From positions 492,546 to 556,545 of the forward strand of contig BPGO01000001.1 in assembly GCA_026003075.1 (NCBI GenBank): a DNA stretch of 64,000 nucleotides, given 5' to 3'. Every line of letters starts with the position of its first letter. The first letter of the stretch is position 1. The stretch is from Fimbriimonadales bacterium (GTDB taxonomy: Bacteria; Armatimonadota; Fimbriimonadia; Fimbriimonadales; GBS-DC). Shown here piece after piece: positions 38,271 to 46,314 of this stretch. The position numbers and the translations under genes were made by a program. The notes beneath the pieces are model-generated. The model did not search any database. It had not been told where the DNA came from and saw nothing but the letters and a program-made list of their open reading frames with translations.

Positions 38271-39756
38271 AACCCGCCTGCAACGCAGGGGTTGACCGCC
38301 CTGACAAGAGATAGCGCGTTGCGTACTTCGCCGCGTCGGTCAGTCGAGCAGGGGCAATGCCCAACCCGATCAATCCCAGCACGCACGCCAGCAAGCAGGC
38401 GACCATCGGCGCAGGGATACGCCACGCTGTGGCCGCTTCGCGCGGCTCAGCGTACAGGCTAAAAGTCAGGCGCAAGTAGTATGCCGCGCCGATGACACTC
38501 GTAAGCGCCAGCGCAAGCGCCAGCACAATCTGGTTTGCTTCCACCGCCGCGAAAAAGAGGTACCACTTGCCCCAGAAGCCCGCTGTCGGTGGCATGCCCG
38601 CCAGCGAGAGCATCAGAATCGCCAGCGCGTGCGCGGCGAACGGGCTGCGCCGATAAAGCCCCTGCAACGCCTCGATCGTCGTCGCATCCCCTGCACGCGC
38701 CATCAGGCTCAGCACCCCAAACGCCCCAACGGTCATCAGGCTGTAGGCGACCAGATAGTAAATCATCCCGGCGACGCCCGTCGCGTTCGCGCTCACCAGC
38801 CCGACCGACAGATACCCCGCGTGCGCCACACTGGAATACGCCAGCATCCGCTTCGCATCACGCTGAACCAGCGCCGCCGCGTTGCCCACAATCATCGAAA
38901 GGATACTGAGCCACCAGAGCAAAGGCGTCCACAGGTCGCTGAGCGGTGCAACGCTCACCATGAGGCGAATCAACACGCCAAACGCCGCCACCTTCGCCAC
39001 CGCCGACATGTATGCCGTGACAATCGTGGGCGCACCCTGATAGACATCGGGTGTCCACAGATGGAACGGAACCAGCGACGCCTTGAATCCCAGTCCAATC
39101 AAGAGCAAAACGAGGCTCACGGTCAGCAACGCCACCGATGCCTCACCCTGCCCCGCCGACGCCCACGCTATAGGAATCGCGCGTAAATCGACACTGCCCT
39201 GCGCCCCATACAGAAGCGCGATCCCATACAGCAGAAACGCCGAGGCGAACGCACCCAATAGAAAATATTTCAACGCCGACTCTTCCGAACGCGACTCCGT
39301 GCGCGACAAGCCCGACAACACATATAGCGATAAGGAAAGCATCTCCAGCCCGATGAACATCACCATCAGGTTCGTGGTAGAGACCATCGCCATCGCGCCT
39401 GCGCTGGCAAATAGCAGCAGCGGATAGAACTCGCCATAACGCAATCCTCGCGCCTGAAGATAGTCTTCCGAAAACAGGAGCGTGAGCGCGGTCGCGCCCA
39501 GAATCGCCAAACAGAGAAGGGCGCTCAGTGGGTCGGACACCGCCATCTCTCCAAAAGTCACCACACTGCTTTGCCATACAGCCATCTGGAAGTAGGCGGC
39601 AATGGCTAAGCCCAGCAGTCCCACGACAACCAGCGGCGCACGTTGCGAACGCGGCAGAAACAACTCCACGACCAAACTCACGAGCGCCGTAGCCACCACG
39701 ATCCCTATCGGGGCAACCACGCTCCATGCGATCTCGGGCTTGATAAATGCTTCCAT
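38260..39756 (-). CDS. nuoN: NADH-quinone oxidoreductase subunit N
   Basis: The 498-residue membrane protein has about 14 helices. VMFIGLEMLSLSLYVLSGL carries the conserved Glu, GLGFKASLVPFHLWTPDVYQ the transmembrane Lys and the NuoN/ND2 signature, and AGMPPTAGFWGKWYLF the late conserved loop. It is an antiporter-like proton-pumping subunit of complex I. The start at ATG 39756 follows a GGTATACT box. No other nuo gene is beside it, which is unusual since nuoLMN are normally together. Confidence 0.93.
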   Translation of the reverse strand: MEAFIKPEIAWSVVAPIGIVVATALVSLVVELFLPRSQRAPLVVVGLLGLAIAAYFQMAVWQSSVVTFGEMAVSDPLSALLCLAILGATALTLLFSEDYLQARGLRYGEFYPLLLFASAGAMAMVSTTNLMVMFIGLEMLSLSLYVLSGLSRTESRSEESALKYFLLGAFASAFLLYGIALLYGAQGSVDLRAIPIAWASAGQGEASVALLTVSLVLLLIGLGFKASLVPFHLWTPDVYQGAPTIVTAYMSAVAKVAAFGVLIRLMVSVAPLSDLWTPLLWWLSILSMIVGNAAALVQRDAKRMLAYSSVAHAGYLSVGLVSANATGVAGMIYYLVAYSLMTVGAFGVLSLMARAGDATTIEALQGLYRRSPFAAHALAILMLSLAGMPPTAGFWGKWYLFFAAVEANQIVLALALALTSVIGAAYYLRLTFSLYAEPREAATAWRIPAPMVACLLACVLGLIGLGIAPARLTDAAKYATRYLLSGRSTPALQAGFKP

Positions 39757-39764
39757 GCACGCAT

Positions 39765-39770
39765 AGTATA
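39765..39770 (-). promoter_or_regulatory. -10 box (GGTATACT) of nuoN
   Basis: On the minus strand TATACT ends 8 nt before ATG 39756; a stand-alone promoter for this orphan subunit. Confidence 0.6.
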
Positions 39771-39931
39771 CCTTTCTGCTGAAACGCTCCGTGAAATTGG
39801 CAGGAAACCCCGCCAAGGTGGAGTATAATAAGCCAAAGGTTCTTGTCCTGTCCTGTGTAAAGGAGGATCGGCGTCTCTGCGCCACGAGGCTCGTCGGTAA
39901 TATCGCAGTTCATACTTGGCAGGGTACGGCT

Positions 39932-41626
39932 ATGCGATACTTATCTGTATGCGGTCTTCTGGCAGGGATAATTGGCGCAGGGGTCGCCCAGCCTGCGCGC
40001 ACGCCTGATGGGATGCTCTGGGCAGGCACGACTTTCTCGCTGCGTGCCACGGCGACGATCGGGGATCGAATCGTTCAGGTATCAAACGAAGCGAATGTCT
40101 CGGTCGGCGCGGTCATTCAGTGGCGAGTCATTCAGGAGTCGTCGCCCGCGCAAACGATTCCAGGCTCCGAAGGCTGGTTTACGCTGCTCGTGACCAACCG
40201 CAGCAACGCGGTCGACGCGCTGAATCTGCGTTTGAAATCCTTTGAGAGCGACGATGCAACCCCGTGGGGGTTCGTGATGTTCGAACAGCGCGAGGACGGC
40301 TCGGGGTTCAGCAACGGCAATCTCATCACCGAGTCCACTTCGGTGTTCATGCCTGGGGAGACGCGCCGCCTGTTCATACGCGCGAACCCTCCGGGGAATC
40401 GCAATACCGACGGCGCGCTATTGAACTGGGTAGGCGCCTCCCAGCGTAAACCGTCACTATTTTTTCAGCGTGAGTTTGCCGTGGGCGTCGAATTCTCTCG
40501 AGGAGCGCATACTTCCGCCACAACCTCCGCAAACCATCAGATTATCGGAGAGCCAGTGCTCATTCAAGGCAGACTCTACTGGCTTACCTGGGACGGGATG
40601 CTTCTTCGATTATATCGTACTCCGAACCCTCTGAGCGCAATTACTACCTTTTCGAACAATGTGAGCCTCGAAGCGCGTATCAGCATGCCAGCGCCCACGC
40701 ACTCCACCGTGCTGATTGGCGACCGCTGGTACCTACTCACTGAAAGTGGGCGGCTCTTATTTTTCTCGCTTTCCCAAGCGCAGGGAGGGACGACCATTTC
40801 GGCGCAGGTGGTGAACCTCCCCGAAGGCGTTTCGCCCAACCCGAATTTGCCGCTCATTCAAGTAGGCGACTATCTGGCATTTGTTGATATGCAGAATCGT
40901 ATTTGGTTGGTTCATTCGATATCGCATACGATCACACAAGTTCCCTCCTTCTCCACGCAGCCAATTACGGTACTGAGCCCATTGCAAGGCAATTTCTTCG
41001 CTGTGGGGCGCCGTGACGGTCGGGTGGATATCTACTGGGATGCCGTTCCGGTGGTTCAGGGGCTGCGTGTGCCTAATGCGGCGAATCAGCCGATACGCTT
41101 CATCAGGCTCCACGATGCGGTGATGACAGTAGTCTCAGGCAACACAGTCGGCATATACCGTCTTGATCTCGACAAATGGCTCTGGTCGTACATGCTGGAC
41201 AGTGCCGCGGTCGCTCCCCCTGTCTGCGACCTGCGTGAAGGCAGATGCTATGTCCTCACCGAGAGTGGGCTGCTTTATGGGATCGAACTCTGGCGCGGCA
41301 TATCGGCACCCCTGTATCCCCACCCACTCTTTACCGATATCGGCGTATCGCGTGCAGCCCTGAGCTGTGTGGCGCGTTCTGACCGTGGGGTTCCCTACCT
41401 TTATCTGCAGGCGCAGCTGACTGATGGCACTGTCCGCACGATGTTTATCACTGCCCGCAACCCCCTAAACCGCTTTGTCTTCCCAACGACTCTCACCAAC
41501 ACTCCTATCGGGACTTGCTGGCTCTTTACCGAGACGACGAGTCAAGGGCTGGCGATTAACTGGGTATCGTCGGGGGCAGGCAGCGACGGCAGACGCGGCG
41601 CGTTCTACGGGTTCTTGCTCCGCTAA
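39932..41626 (+). CDS. Exported protein, likely beta-propeller, unknown function
   Basis: The 564-residue product starts MRYLSVCGLLAGIIGAGVAQ, a signal peptide. Residues 30-200 form a beta domain with an NRSNAVDALNLRLKSF stretch like an immunoglobulin-type repeat. Residues 210-560 show seven or so blade-like repeats (GRLYWLTWDGMLLRLYR, DRWYLLTESGRLLFF, GRCYVLTESGLLYGIELWRG). This WYxLTxxGxLxxF pattern suggests a PQQ/propeller fold. I do not recognise the family. It lies next to an ABC exporter but is not obviously linked. The start is one of several; the longer frame upstream of 39932 lacks a signal peptide. Confidence 0.65.
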   Translation: MRYLSVCGLLAGIIGAGVAQPARTPDGMLWAGTTFSLRATATIGDRIVQVSNEANVSVGAVIQWRVIQESSPAQTIPGSEGWFTLLVTNRSNAVDALNLRLKSFESDDATPWGFVMFEQREDGSGFSNGNLITESTSVFMPGETRRLFIRANPPGNRNTDGALLNWVGASQRKPSLFFQREFAVGVEFSRGAHTSATTSANHQIIGEPVLIQGRLYWLTWDGMLLRLYRTPNPLSAITTFSNNVSLEARISMPAPTHSTVLIGDRWYLLTESGRLLFFSLSQAQGGTTISAQVVNLPEGVSPNPNLPLIQVGDYLAFVDMQNRIWLVHSISHTITQVPSFSTQPITVLSPLQGNFFAVGRRDGRVDIYWDAVPVVQGLRVPNAANQPIRFIRLHDAVMTVVSGNTVGIYRLDLDKWLWSYMLDSAAVAPPVCDLREGRCYVLTESGLLYGIELWRGISAPLYPHPLFTDIGVSRAALSCVARSDRGVPYLYLQAQLTDGTVRTMFITARNPLNRFVFPTTLTNTPIGTCWLFTETTSQGLAINWVSSGAGSDGRRGAFYGFLLR

Positions 41627-41629
41627 AGG

Positions 41630-41635
41630 TACAAT
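41630..41635 (+). promoter_or_regulatory. -10 box (GGTACAAT) of the ABC exporter operon
   Basis: TACAAT ends 8 nt before ATG 41644. Confidence 0.6.
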
Positions 41636-41643
41636 ATGCCCCG

Positions 41644-42573
41644 ATGTGGGCGATTGAAACGCGCAATCTGCGCAAGGTGTTTCGACCGCTGTTCGGCGGT
41701 AAACCGATTACAGCGGTCGATAATCTTAACCTGCAAGTGCCTCCCGGAACCGTGTTCGGCTTTCTGGGTCCGAACGGCGCTGGCAAGACCACCACAATTC
41801 AGATACTCATCGGCAATGTCTATCCGACGGCGGGTGAAGCGTTTGTCTTGGGGCATCCGGCGGGCGCAATTGCCGCGAAGCGCAAGTTGGGCTTCCTGCC
41901 CGAAAAGTTCCAGTTCCACGACTTTTTGACCGCTGAAGAGTTCCTGCGCATGCACGGGCGGCTCGCGAAGATGGACGGTGCGACCCTACAAAAACGCATC
42001 GACGAAGTGCTGGAGCTGGTGGGACTTGCGGAACGGCGTAAAAGCAAGATTCGCGAGTTCTCTAAAGGCATGCAGCAGCGTATCGGACTGGCGCAAGCGA
42101 TTATTCACGACCCCGACCTCGTGATTCTGGATGAGCCGACCTCCGCGCTCGACCCGCTGGGACGACGGCGCGTGCGCGAGGTGGTGCAATACCTCAAGGA
42201 GCGCGGTAAAACGGTCTTCCTGAACTCACACCTGCTCTCGGAGGTGGAGCGCAGTTGCGACGAGGTGGCGATTATCAACCGAGGGCGTGTAGTCAAACAA
42301 GGCGCATTGGATGAACTGCTGGTGAACCGTTCGATTGTGAGTATCGAGCTCAAGCGTGTGGAACCACGCATCCTCGAAGGGATGTCGAAGGTGGCGCGGA
42401 AGGTTCAGCCTGTGGACGAACGGCGGGTGACCGCCGAAGTCGACGAGGAAGACGCTGTGCCTGAACTGGTGCGGGCGATTGTGGAATCGGGCGGCGCGCT
42501 GCTGGGCTTGCAAGCGCATCGGGAGACCCTGGAAGATTTGTTTATTCAGACGGTGGAGGGCGAAGCGAAGTAG
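41644..42573 (+). CDS. ABC transporter ATP-binding protein (ABC-2 type)
   Basis: The 309-residue ATPase has Walker A GPNGAGKTTTIQIL near residue 43, signature REFSKGMQQRIGLAQA near 137, Walker B LVILDEPTSALDP near 158 and the switch His in FLNSHLLSEVE. The C-terminal 80 residues form a regulatory extension typical of ABC-2 exporters. It is translated with the permease gene 2 bp downstream. Substrate is unknown. Confidence 0.94.
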   Translation: MWAIETRNLRKVFRPLFGGKPITAVDNLNLQVPPGTVFGFLGPNGAGKTTTIQILIGNVYPTAGEAFVLGHPAGAIAAKRKLGFLPEKFQFHDFLTAEEFLRMHGRLAKMDGATLQKRIDEVLELVGLAERRKSKIREFSKGMQQRIGLAQAIIHDPDLVILDEPTSALDPLGRRRVREVVQYLKERGKTVFLNSHLLSEVERSCDEVAIINRGRVVKQGALDELLVNRSIVSIELKRVEPRILEGMSKVARKVQPVDERRVTAEVDEEDAVPELVRAIVESGGALLGLQAHRETLEDLFIQTVEGEAK

Positions 42574-42575
42574 CG

Positions 42576-43415
42576 ATGGGAGTCATAGTAGCGTTGACAC
42601 TCAAGGAAGCGATGCGCCGACGGGCGTTTCTGGGCACAGTGATTATCCTGATTGCGCTGTACGGGTTGAGTTTCCTACCGCGCGCGTTCAAAGAGGCGTT
42701 CGGCGGCAACGAGCGTCAGTTTGAAGTGGGCGTGAACCTCGCCGTGCTGTTCGGGGTGGACATTATCAAGTTCTTCTCGGCGGTGTTGGCGATACTCCTT
42801 TGTGCTGGGGCGATTACCGCCGAAATCGAGCGCGGCTATCTGGCGGCGATTTTGCCGCGTCCCCTGCACCGCTGGGAGCTTTATTTAGGCAAATGGCTCG
42901 GCGTGATGCTGTTCAGCACCGCGAACGCCACGCTTTGGACGGCGATGCTCTGGGTCTCCGTAGCGGTTCAGGGAGAGCCACGCATGGAGATGTGGTACGC
43001 GCTTCCCTATGTGTTGCTCTATCCTGTGTTATATGGCACGCTCGCGCTGGCGCTCTCAAGTTTTCTGGGGGCGTCACTCGCCTCGATGTTCACGGTGGCG
43101 GCGGGCGCATTCGCCTATTTCTCGGATCATTTCCTGCGCCCCATCGCGGCGCTTTTCGATGTGAAATTCCTTCAACAGATTGTCTGGCTCTCGGAGTGGA
43201 CGGTGCCGATGGCGACGCTCAAACGACTCGTTCAGGCGCGGGTGGACACGATTCTGCCGCCAGGCATGGACGATGCGCCTCCCTTCGGAAGCCCTGAAGT
43301 GTTAGCGTTCCTCAAGCCCACCGTGCAGACGCTGGATGGGGTGTATGTCGCCGTTTATATCACCATCGCGTTGCTGGTGGGGCTCCTCATCTTCTGGCGG
43401 CGCGATGTGCAGTAA
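42576..43415 (+). CDS. ABC-2 type transporter permease
   Basis: The 279-residue protein has six membrane helices and the opening GVIVALTLKEAMRRRAFLGTV typical of ABC-2/NosY permeases. AEIERGYLAAILPRPLHRWE is the first cytoplasmic coupling segment. It forms an exporter with the ATPase. Its TAA stop (43413-43415) touches the left end of a small mobile-element remnant. The TAA is probably part of the target site, and I cannot exclude that the original gene ran further. Confidence 0.9.
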   Translation: MGVIVALTLKEAMRRRAFLGTVIILIALYGLSFLPRAFKEAFGGNERQFEVGVNLAVLFGVDIIKFFSAVLAILLCAGAITAEIERGYLAAILPRPLHRWELYLGKWLGVMLFSTANATLWTAMLWVSVAVQGEPRMEMWYALPYVLLYPVLYGTLALALSSFLGASLASMFTVAAGAFAYFSDHFLRPIAALFDVKFLQQIVWLSEWTVPMATLKRLVQARVDTILPPGMDDAPPFGSPEVLAFLKPTVQTLDGVYVAVYITIALLVGLLIFWRRDVQ

Positions 43416-43580
43416 GAGACTGTTTAGGAGGGTAGGCATGGCATAATCACGATATGCGTATTCAACCTACCTACCCGGTTGTTGGGATTTGTTGCGGGGG
43501 GTGGAAGCGGCTTGGATATGGTCGGCAGGAGTACGGCGGTTGATGCGGTATCTTGCGATGGATGGTTCCTAAACAGCCTC
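43416..43580. mobile_element. 165-bp MITE-like, internally deleted relative of the IS at 45.4 kb
   Basis: The ends are GAGACTGTTTAGGAGGGTAGG on the left (first 20 bases GAGACTGTTTAGGAGGGTAG) and, inverted, GAGGCTGTTTAGGAACCATC on the right. Both are close to the ends of the 867-bp IS. Inside, TACGGCGGTTGATGCGGTAT matches the IS 3' transposase end exactly. The middle of the transposase is missing, so this is a non-autonomous derivative. Flanks are TAA (the permease stop) and TTA, not an exact duplication, so the target repeat has changed or the ends were altered. Confidence 0.85.
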
Positions 43581-43592
43581 TTAAACAATCGC

Positions 43593-43877
43593 TTACAATT
43601 TTCTGCGCAATACCAAATATGTATATATTAGAGACATCATAGATAACGCAAAAAACACAGTCAGCACCCGTGCTTCAACACCACCAAGATACCCCAAATG
43701 TGACCCTAATTGAGACAGCAACAATCCCAAACCCATTATTCCAACAATCATTCGTAGGATGTCATGCGCGTCAAGACCATGCTGGATCTTACTCATTACC
43801 TTGTAGACACGCATTACAATTAGCAAGGATATCAACAAGCCGAATATCCCCAACCACAAAACGTAGAGATCTCTCAT
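43593..43877 (-). CDS. Small membrane protein, candidate partner of RHS tip 5
   Basis: The 94-residue product has three hydrophobic helices (LWLGIFGLLISLLIVMRVY, ILRMIVGIMGLGLLLSQL, VLTVFFALSMMSLIYTYLV) and a basic end (LVLRRKL). AGGTGA precedes the ATG at 43877. It follows RHS tip 5 on the same strand after a 200-bp gap with no clear ORF and could be an immunity protein for a membrane-acting toxin. It is low-GC and unlike its non-island neighbours. Function is not recognised. Confidence 0.55.
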   Translation of the reverse strand: MRDLYVLWLGIFGLLISLLIVMRVYKVMSKIQHGLDAHDILRMIVGIMGLGLLLSQLGSHLGYLGGVEARVLTVFFALSMMSLIYTYLVLRRKL

Positions 43878-44083
43878 GCTTCACCTCTTCAAGGCTTGGT
43901 CATAAAGAATGTCAAGCCTACTTCGGGGTGTTCGAAAATGCCCTTTGCAAGGGACAGCCACGCGCGTCTATCCCTGCCAAGGGTGTATAGGCACACCTGC
44001 GCGTGCGCCGTTGTATGCTTGCAATCCAAATTCTTCGAACACCCTCAGCACATCCGAGCATCCCTCAAAGTCCGATTTGTTGA

Positions 44084-44741
44084 CTATCGTAGACCTCTTG
44101 GATCGGGGAAATAGTTATCAGGAGGTGTGTACGGGATTACCCAGTCATGTTTATAGTCAGGACGACTTGGAGGTATCGGAACGGACGGATTACAATTGTA
44201 ATAGTTTTTGACCCGAACCCAATCCTCCATAGTAGGTTCCAAAGGCGGTAAAGTTTCTTCGAACGAGATTAACCCTTCGGCGATGGCTCCCAAAGCTACC
44301 TGCGCCGAGGCGCAAACACCACCAGACTGCTGCAATCACTACACCAGCAGAGGCGATAGCAGCAGACGAAACTCCAAACGCTATCGCCCCTCCAACTCCA
44401 GCAAGCACAGTCCCTATGCCCTGTAGCACCTCAGCCATTCCATCCGCATCCCACTCGGATCCACCGCATTCACAGGGATCATTCACGCAATACCCATACC
44501 CATTCAGCGTGAGCGGGGCATACACAGAACCCAGCCACGGGTCTTGTTGCAAAAACCTGCCCACCGCCGGGTCATACCAGCGCACCCCAACCTTCACCAA
44601 GCCACCGGTTTCCACCAGCTCGTTCCGATACAGCCACGCCCCGTTCCAGTCGTACACCTGTCGCATCCCAGACACCCAGTCACCAAAAGCGTCGGTGATA
44701 GATATGTTCGCCGACAAAGCGCCGATTCCTGCCTTGACCAA
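44084..44741 (-). pseudogene. RHS tip cassette 5, frameshifted
   Basis: Codons 1-89 from 44741 are the shared RHS core: [38 protein letters not shown] and [16 protein letters not shown]. Compared with the other four cassettes, an extra base at about 44474 shifts the frame just before the usual DPSG and yields [12 protein letters not shown]. The reading then continues as a hydrophobic glycine/alanine stretch ([20 protein letters not shown]). The most coding-like continuation, ending PPDNYFPDPRGLR at 44084, is in a third frame from about 44335. The cassette has at least two indels and no start codon of its own. It begins 3 nt after the DUF5615 gene. Confidence 0.75.
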
Positions 44742-44744
44742 ATC

Positions 44745-45098
44745 TCACCAGCGAACAAGAATCGCTGCGCTACCCAGCTCAATAAAAGTATATTCTCGGA
44801 GTAACTGCAGCAAGGTTTCCCAATTCCGTTGAAACAATCCCATCAGTGCGTCATTCGAGATATTGCCCGTACAAACCAATACCAGTTTATACAGGTTTTG
44901 ATGCAAAAGGAGGTTGTCCGCAAAATCGGAATCTTTGGTAATCACCACCATCTGCTGCTGTAGAGAGAGCTGCTTCAGCTCCGTATCCGATGTACGATTG
45001 GCAGACGGTAAATCCAGTGTATGGGTCGCTTCGCAGCCCTGTTGCTGGATCCAGCGCGCTAATCGGCGGGGAAGCTGAGCATCCACAAGAAAACGCAT
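44745..45098 (-). CDS. DUF5615 PIN-like toxin
   Basis: The 117-residue protein begins MRFLVDAQLPRRLARWIQQQ with the first acidic residue Asp6 and has VVITKDSDFADNLLL near residue 52, the second acidic patch of the DUF5615 PIN-like fold. It is the toxin half of a toxin-antitoxin pair and would be an RNase. Its ATG overlaps the stop of the DUF433 antitoxin by one base (TGATG). It ends right at the border of RHS cassette 5. Confidence 0.85.
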   Translation of the reverse strand: MRFLVDAQLPRRLARWIQQQGCEATHTLDLPSANRTSDTELKQLSLQQQMVVITKDSDFADNLLLHQNLYKLVLVCTGNISNDALMGLFQRNWETLLQLLREYTFIELGSAAILVRW

Positions 45099-45343
45099 CA
45101 GACCAGCGATTGAACCGCTTTGACCTGAATCAAGGAGGCAGCGTAGTCCAGACAGGCGAGGATGTCTTCGTACTCCAAGTCGGGGTAATCTGCCAGGATT
45201 TGTTCGGGCGTCATACCAGAAGCAAGCAGTTCGAGAATGGTCTGCACGGGGTAGCGCAGCCCGCGGATGACGGGCTTCCCGTGACAGATGTCGGGGTCGC
45301 GCGTGATGCGACTGAGCCGATTTGGAGTGGCAGGCGTCTGCAT
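45098..45343 (-). CDS. DUF433 antitoxin
   Basis: The 81-residue protein has ITRDPDICHGKPVIRGLRYP followed by TILELLASGMTPEQILADYP, the winged DUF433 signature that represses its own promoter. It precedes the PIN-like toxin in one operon, the usual order for this pair. Confidence 0.88.
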   Translation of the reverse strand: MQTPATPNRLSRITRDPDICHGKPVIRGLRYPVQTILELLASGMTPEQILADYPDLEYEDILACLDYAASLIQVKAVQSLV

Positions 45344-45439
45344 AGCGTTAATCAGGATACCCGACGAGAGCCTAACTATCCAAAATGCCCAACTGTGGAT
45401 GCGTATCTATCCTCTTGAATATCAGCTTTTAGAGGCTGT

Positions 45440-46278
45440 TTAAGAGTCATTCCTCGCAAGATACCGCATCAACCGCCGTATCCCTGACAGCCAAATCCAA
45501 GCCGCCTCCACCTCACACAACACATCCCAACACCGAGACAAACAAGTACGGGTACGGCACGCCGTACCCCAACAACAACCAACGACGCGGTACGGGTACG
45601 GCACGCCGTACCCCAACAACCACCACTCCCCAAACGACCCACACAGTCCAAACCCACCTCCCACTTCCCCAACAACCACTCCAACAAACCCTCCCGATCG
45701 TACGCTCCGTCCGCTATCACCACCCGCACCGAACGATACCGACCCAACACCCCGTCCAAAACCCCATACGCCCCACGCGCATCCGACACATCGGCACCCG
45801 ACACCATCACCCCTAACAAGTTCCCCTGTGAGTCCACCACTATATGCCGTTTGCGCCCTTTGATTTTCTTCCCGCCATCATACCCACGCACCCCCCCTTT
45901 TTGGGTGGTCGGCACACTCTGACTGTCCACCGCTGCCGTTTTGGGCTGTCCGCGTCGGTGTAAGCGACGCGACCGTGCGACCAGCGCGTGTTGCACCTGC
46001 TCCAACACCCCCAACGCCTGCCAACGACGAAAGTGATAGTAGACCACCTGCCACGGGGGTAGGTCGCGGGGCAGGTCGCGCCAGCGGATACCGCCCTAAA
46101 CCACATAGAGCATGGCGCAGTACAGGTCGTAGAGGCTGTATCGTCGGGGTGCGCCGATGGGTTTGCGTTTGCGTTTGTAGAGGGCGCGTTTGAGGGCGGG
46201 TTCGATGATCGCCCACTGTTGGGGCGTTGGGTCTGACGGATAGGTTGGTTGGGTACTCCTAGCGTGATGATACCCCAC
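45440..46278 (-). pseudogene. IS5-type transposase, broken
   Basis: From about 46278 the frame reads YPSDPTPQQWAIIEPALK and APRRYSLYDLYCAMLYVV, the DUF4096 N-terminal domain. A TAG at 46096 interrupts it. The same frame goes on with GGIRWRDLPRDLPPWQVVYY, DSQSVPTTQKGG (first DDE Asp), GRKRHIVVDSQGNLLGV, and VVIADGAYDREGLLEWL (second Asp). After this the reading enters two copies of a 31-bp palindromic repeat and loses frame. The normal W..ERTFAWL catalytic-Glu region is absent, and the true C-terminus (EAAWIWLSGIRRLMRYLA) is in another frame. It cannot make a working enzyme. Confidence 0.88.
45546..45620. repeat. Two direct copies of a 31-bp palindrome-bearing repeat
   Basis: Copies are at 45546-45576 and 45590-45620. 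Each contains GGGTACGGCACGCCGTACCC, a 9-bp inverted repeat with a 2-base centre. They lie in the transposase gene at the point where the catalytic Glu region should be and break its frame. Confidence 0.85.
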
Positions 46279-46314
46279 CTACCTTCTTAAACAGTCTCTT
46301 ACTATCCTGGTTTA

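Larger units (their letters stand above)
45432..46298. mobile_element. IS5-family insertion sequence (867 bp), inactive
   Basis: The ends are inverted repeats, GAGGCTGTTTAAGA on the left and GAGACTGTTTAAGA (inverted) on the right. Both flanks carry TTA (45429-45431 and 46299-46301), a 3-bp target repeat of the TNA type used by the IS427-like group. The only gene is a minus-strand DDE transposase broken by a stop codon and by a repeat insertion. The element lies between the DUF433 gene and the TPR gene. Confidence 0.88.

Noticed and set aside
44335..44480. Programmed ribosomal frameshift in RHS tip 5
   Set aside because: No slippery heptamer or following stem was evident, and the cassette has a plain single-base insertion relative to the other four copies, so decay is the simpler reading.
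45546..45620. CRISPR-like repeats
   Set aside because: Only two palindromic copies with one 13-nt gap, inside a transposase gene; no further units or cas genes.
45878..46216. A separate arginine/proline-rich protein inside the IS
   Set aside because: It is an out-of-frame reading of the transposase; the real frame continues on both sides of the TAG at 46096.
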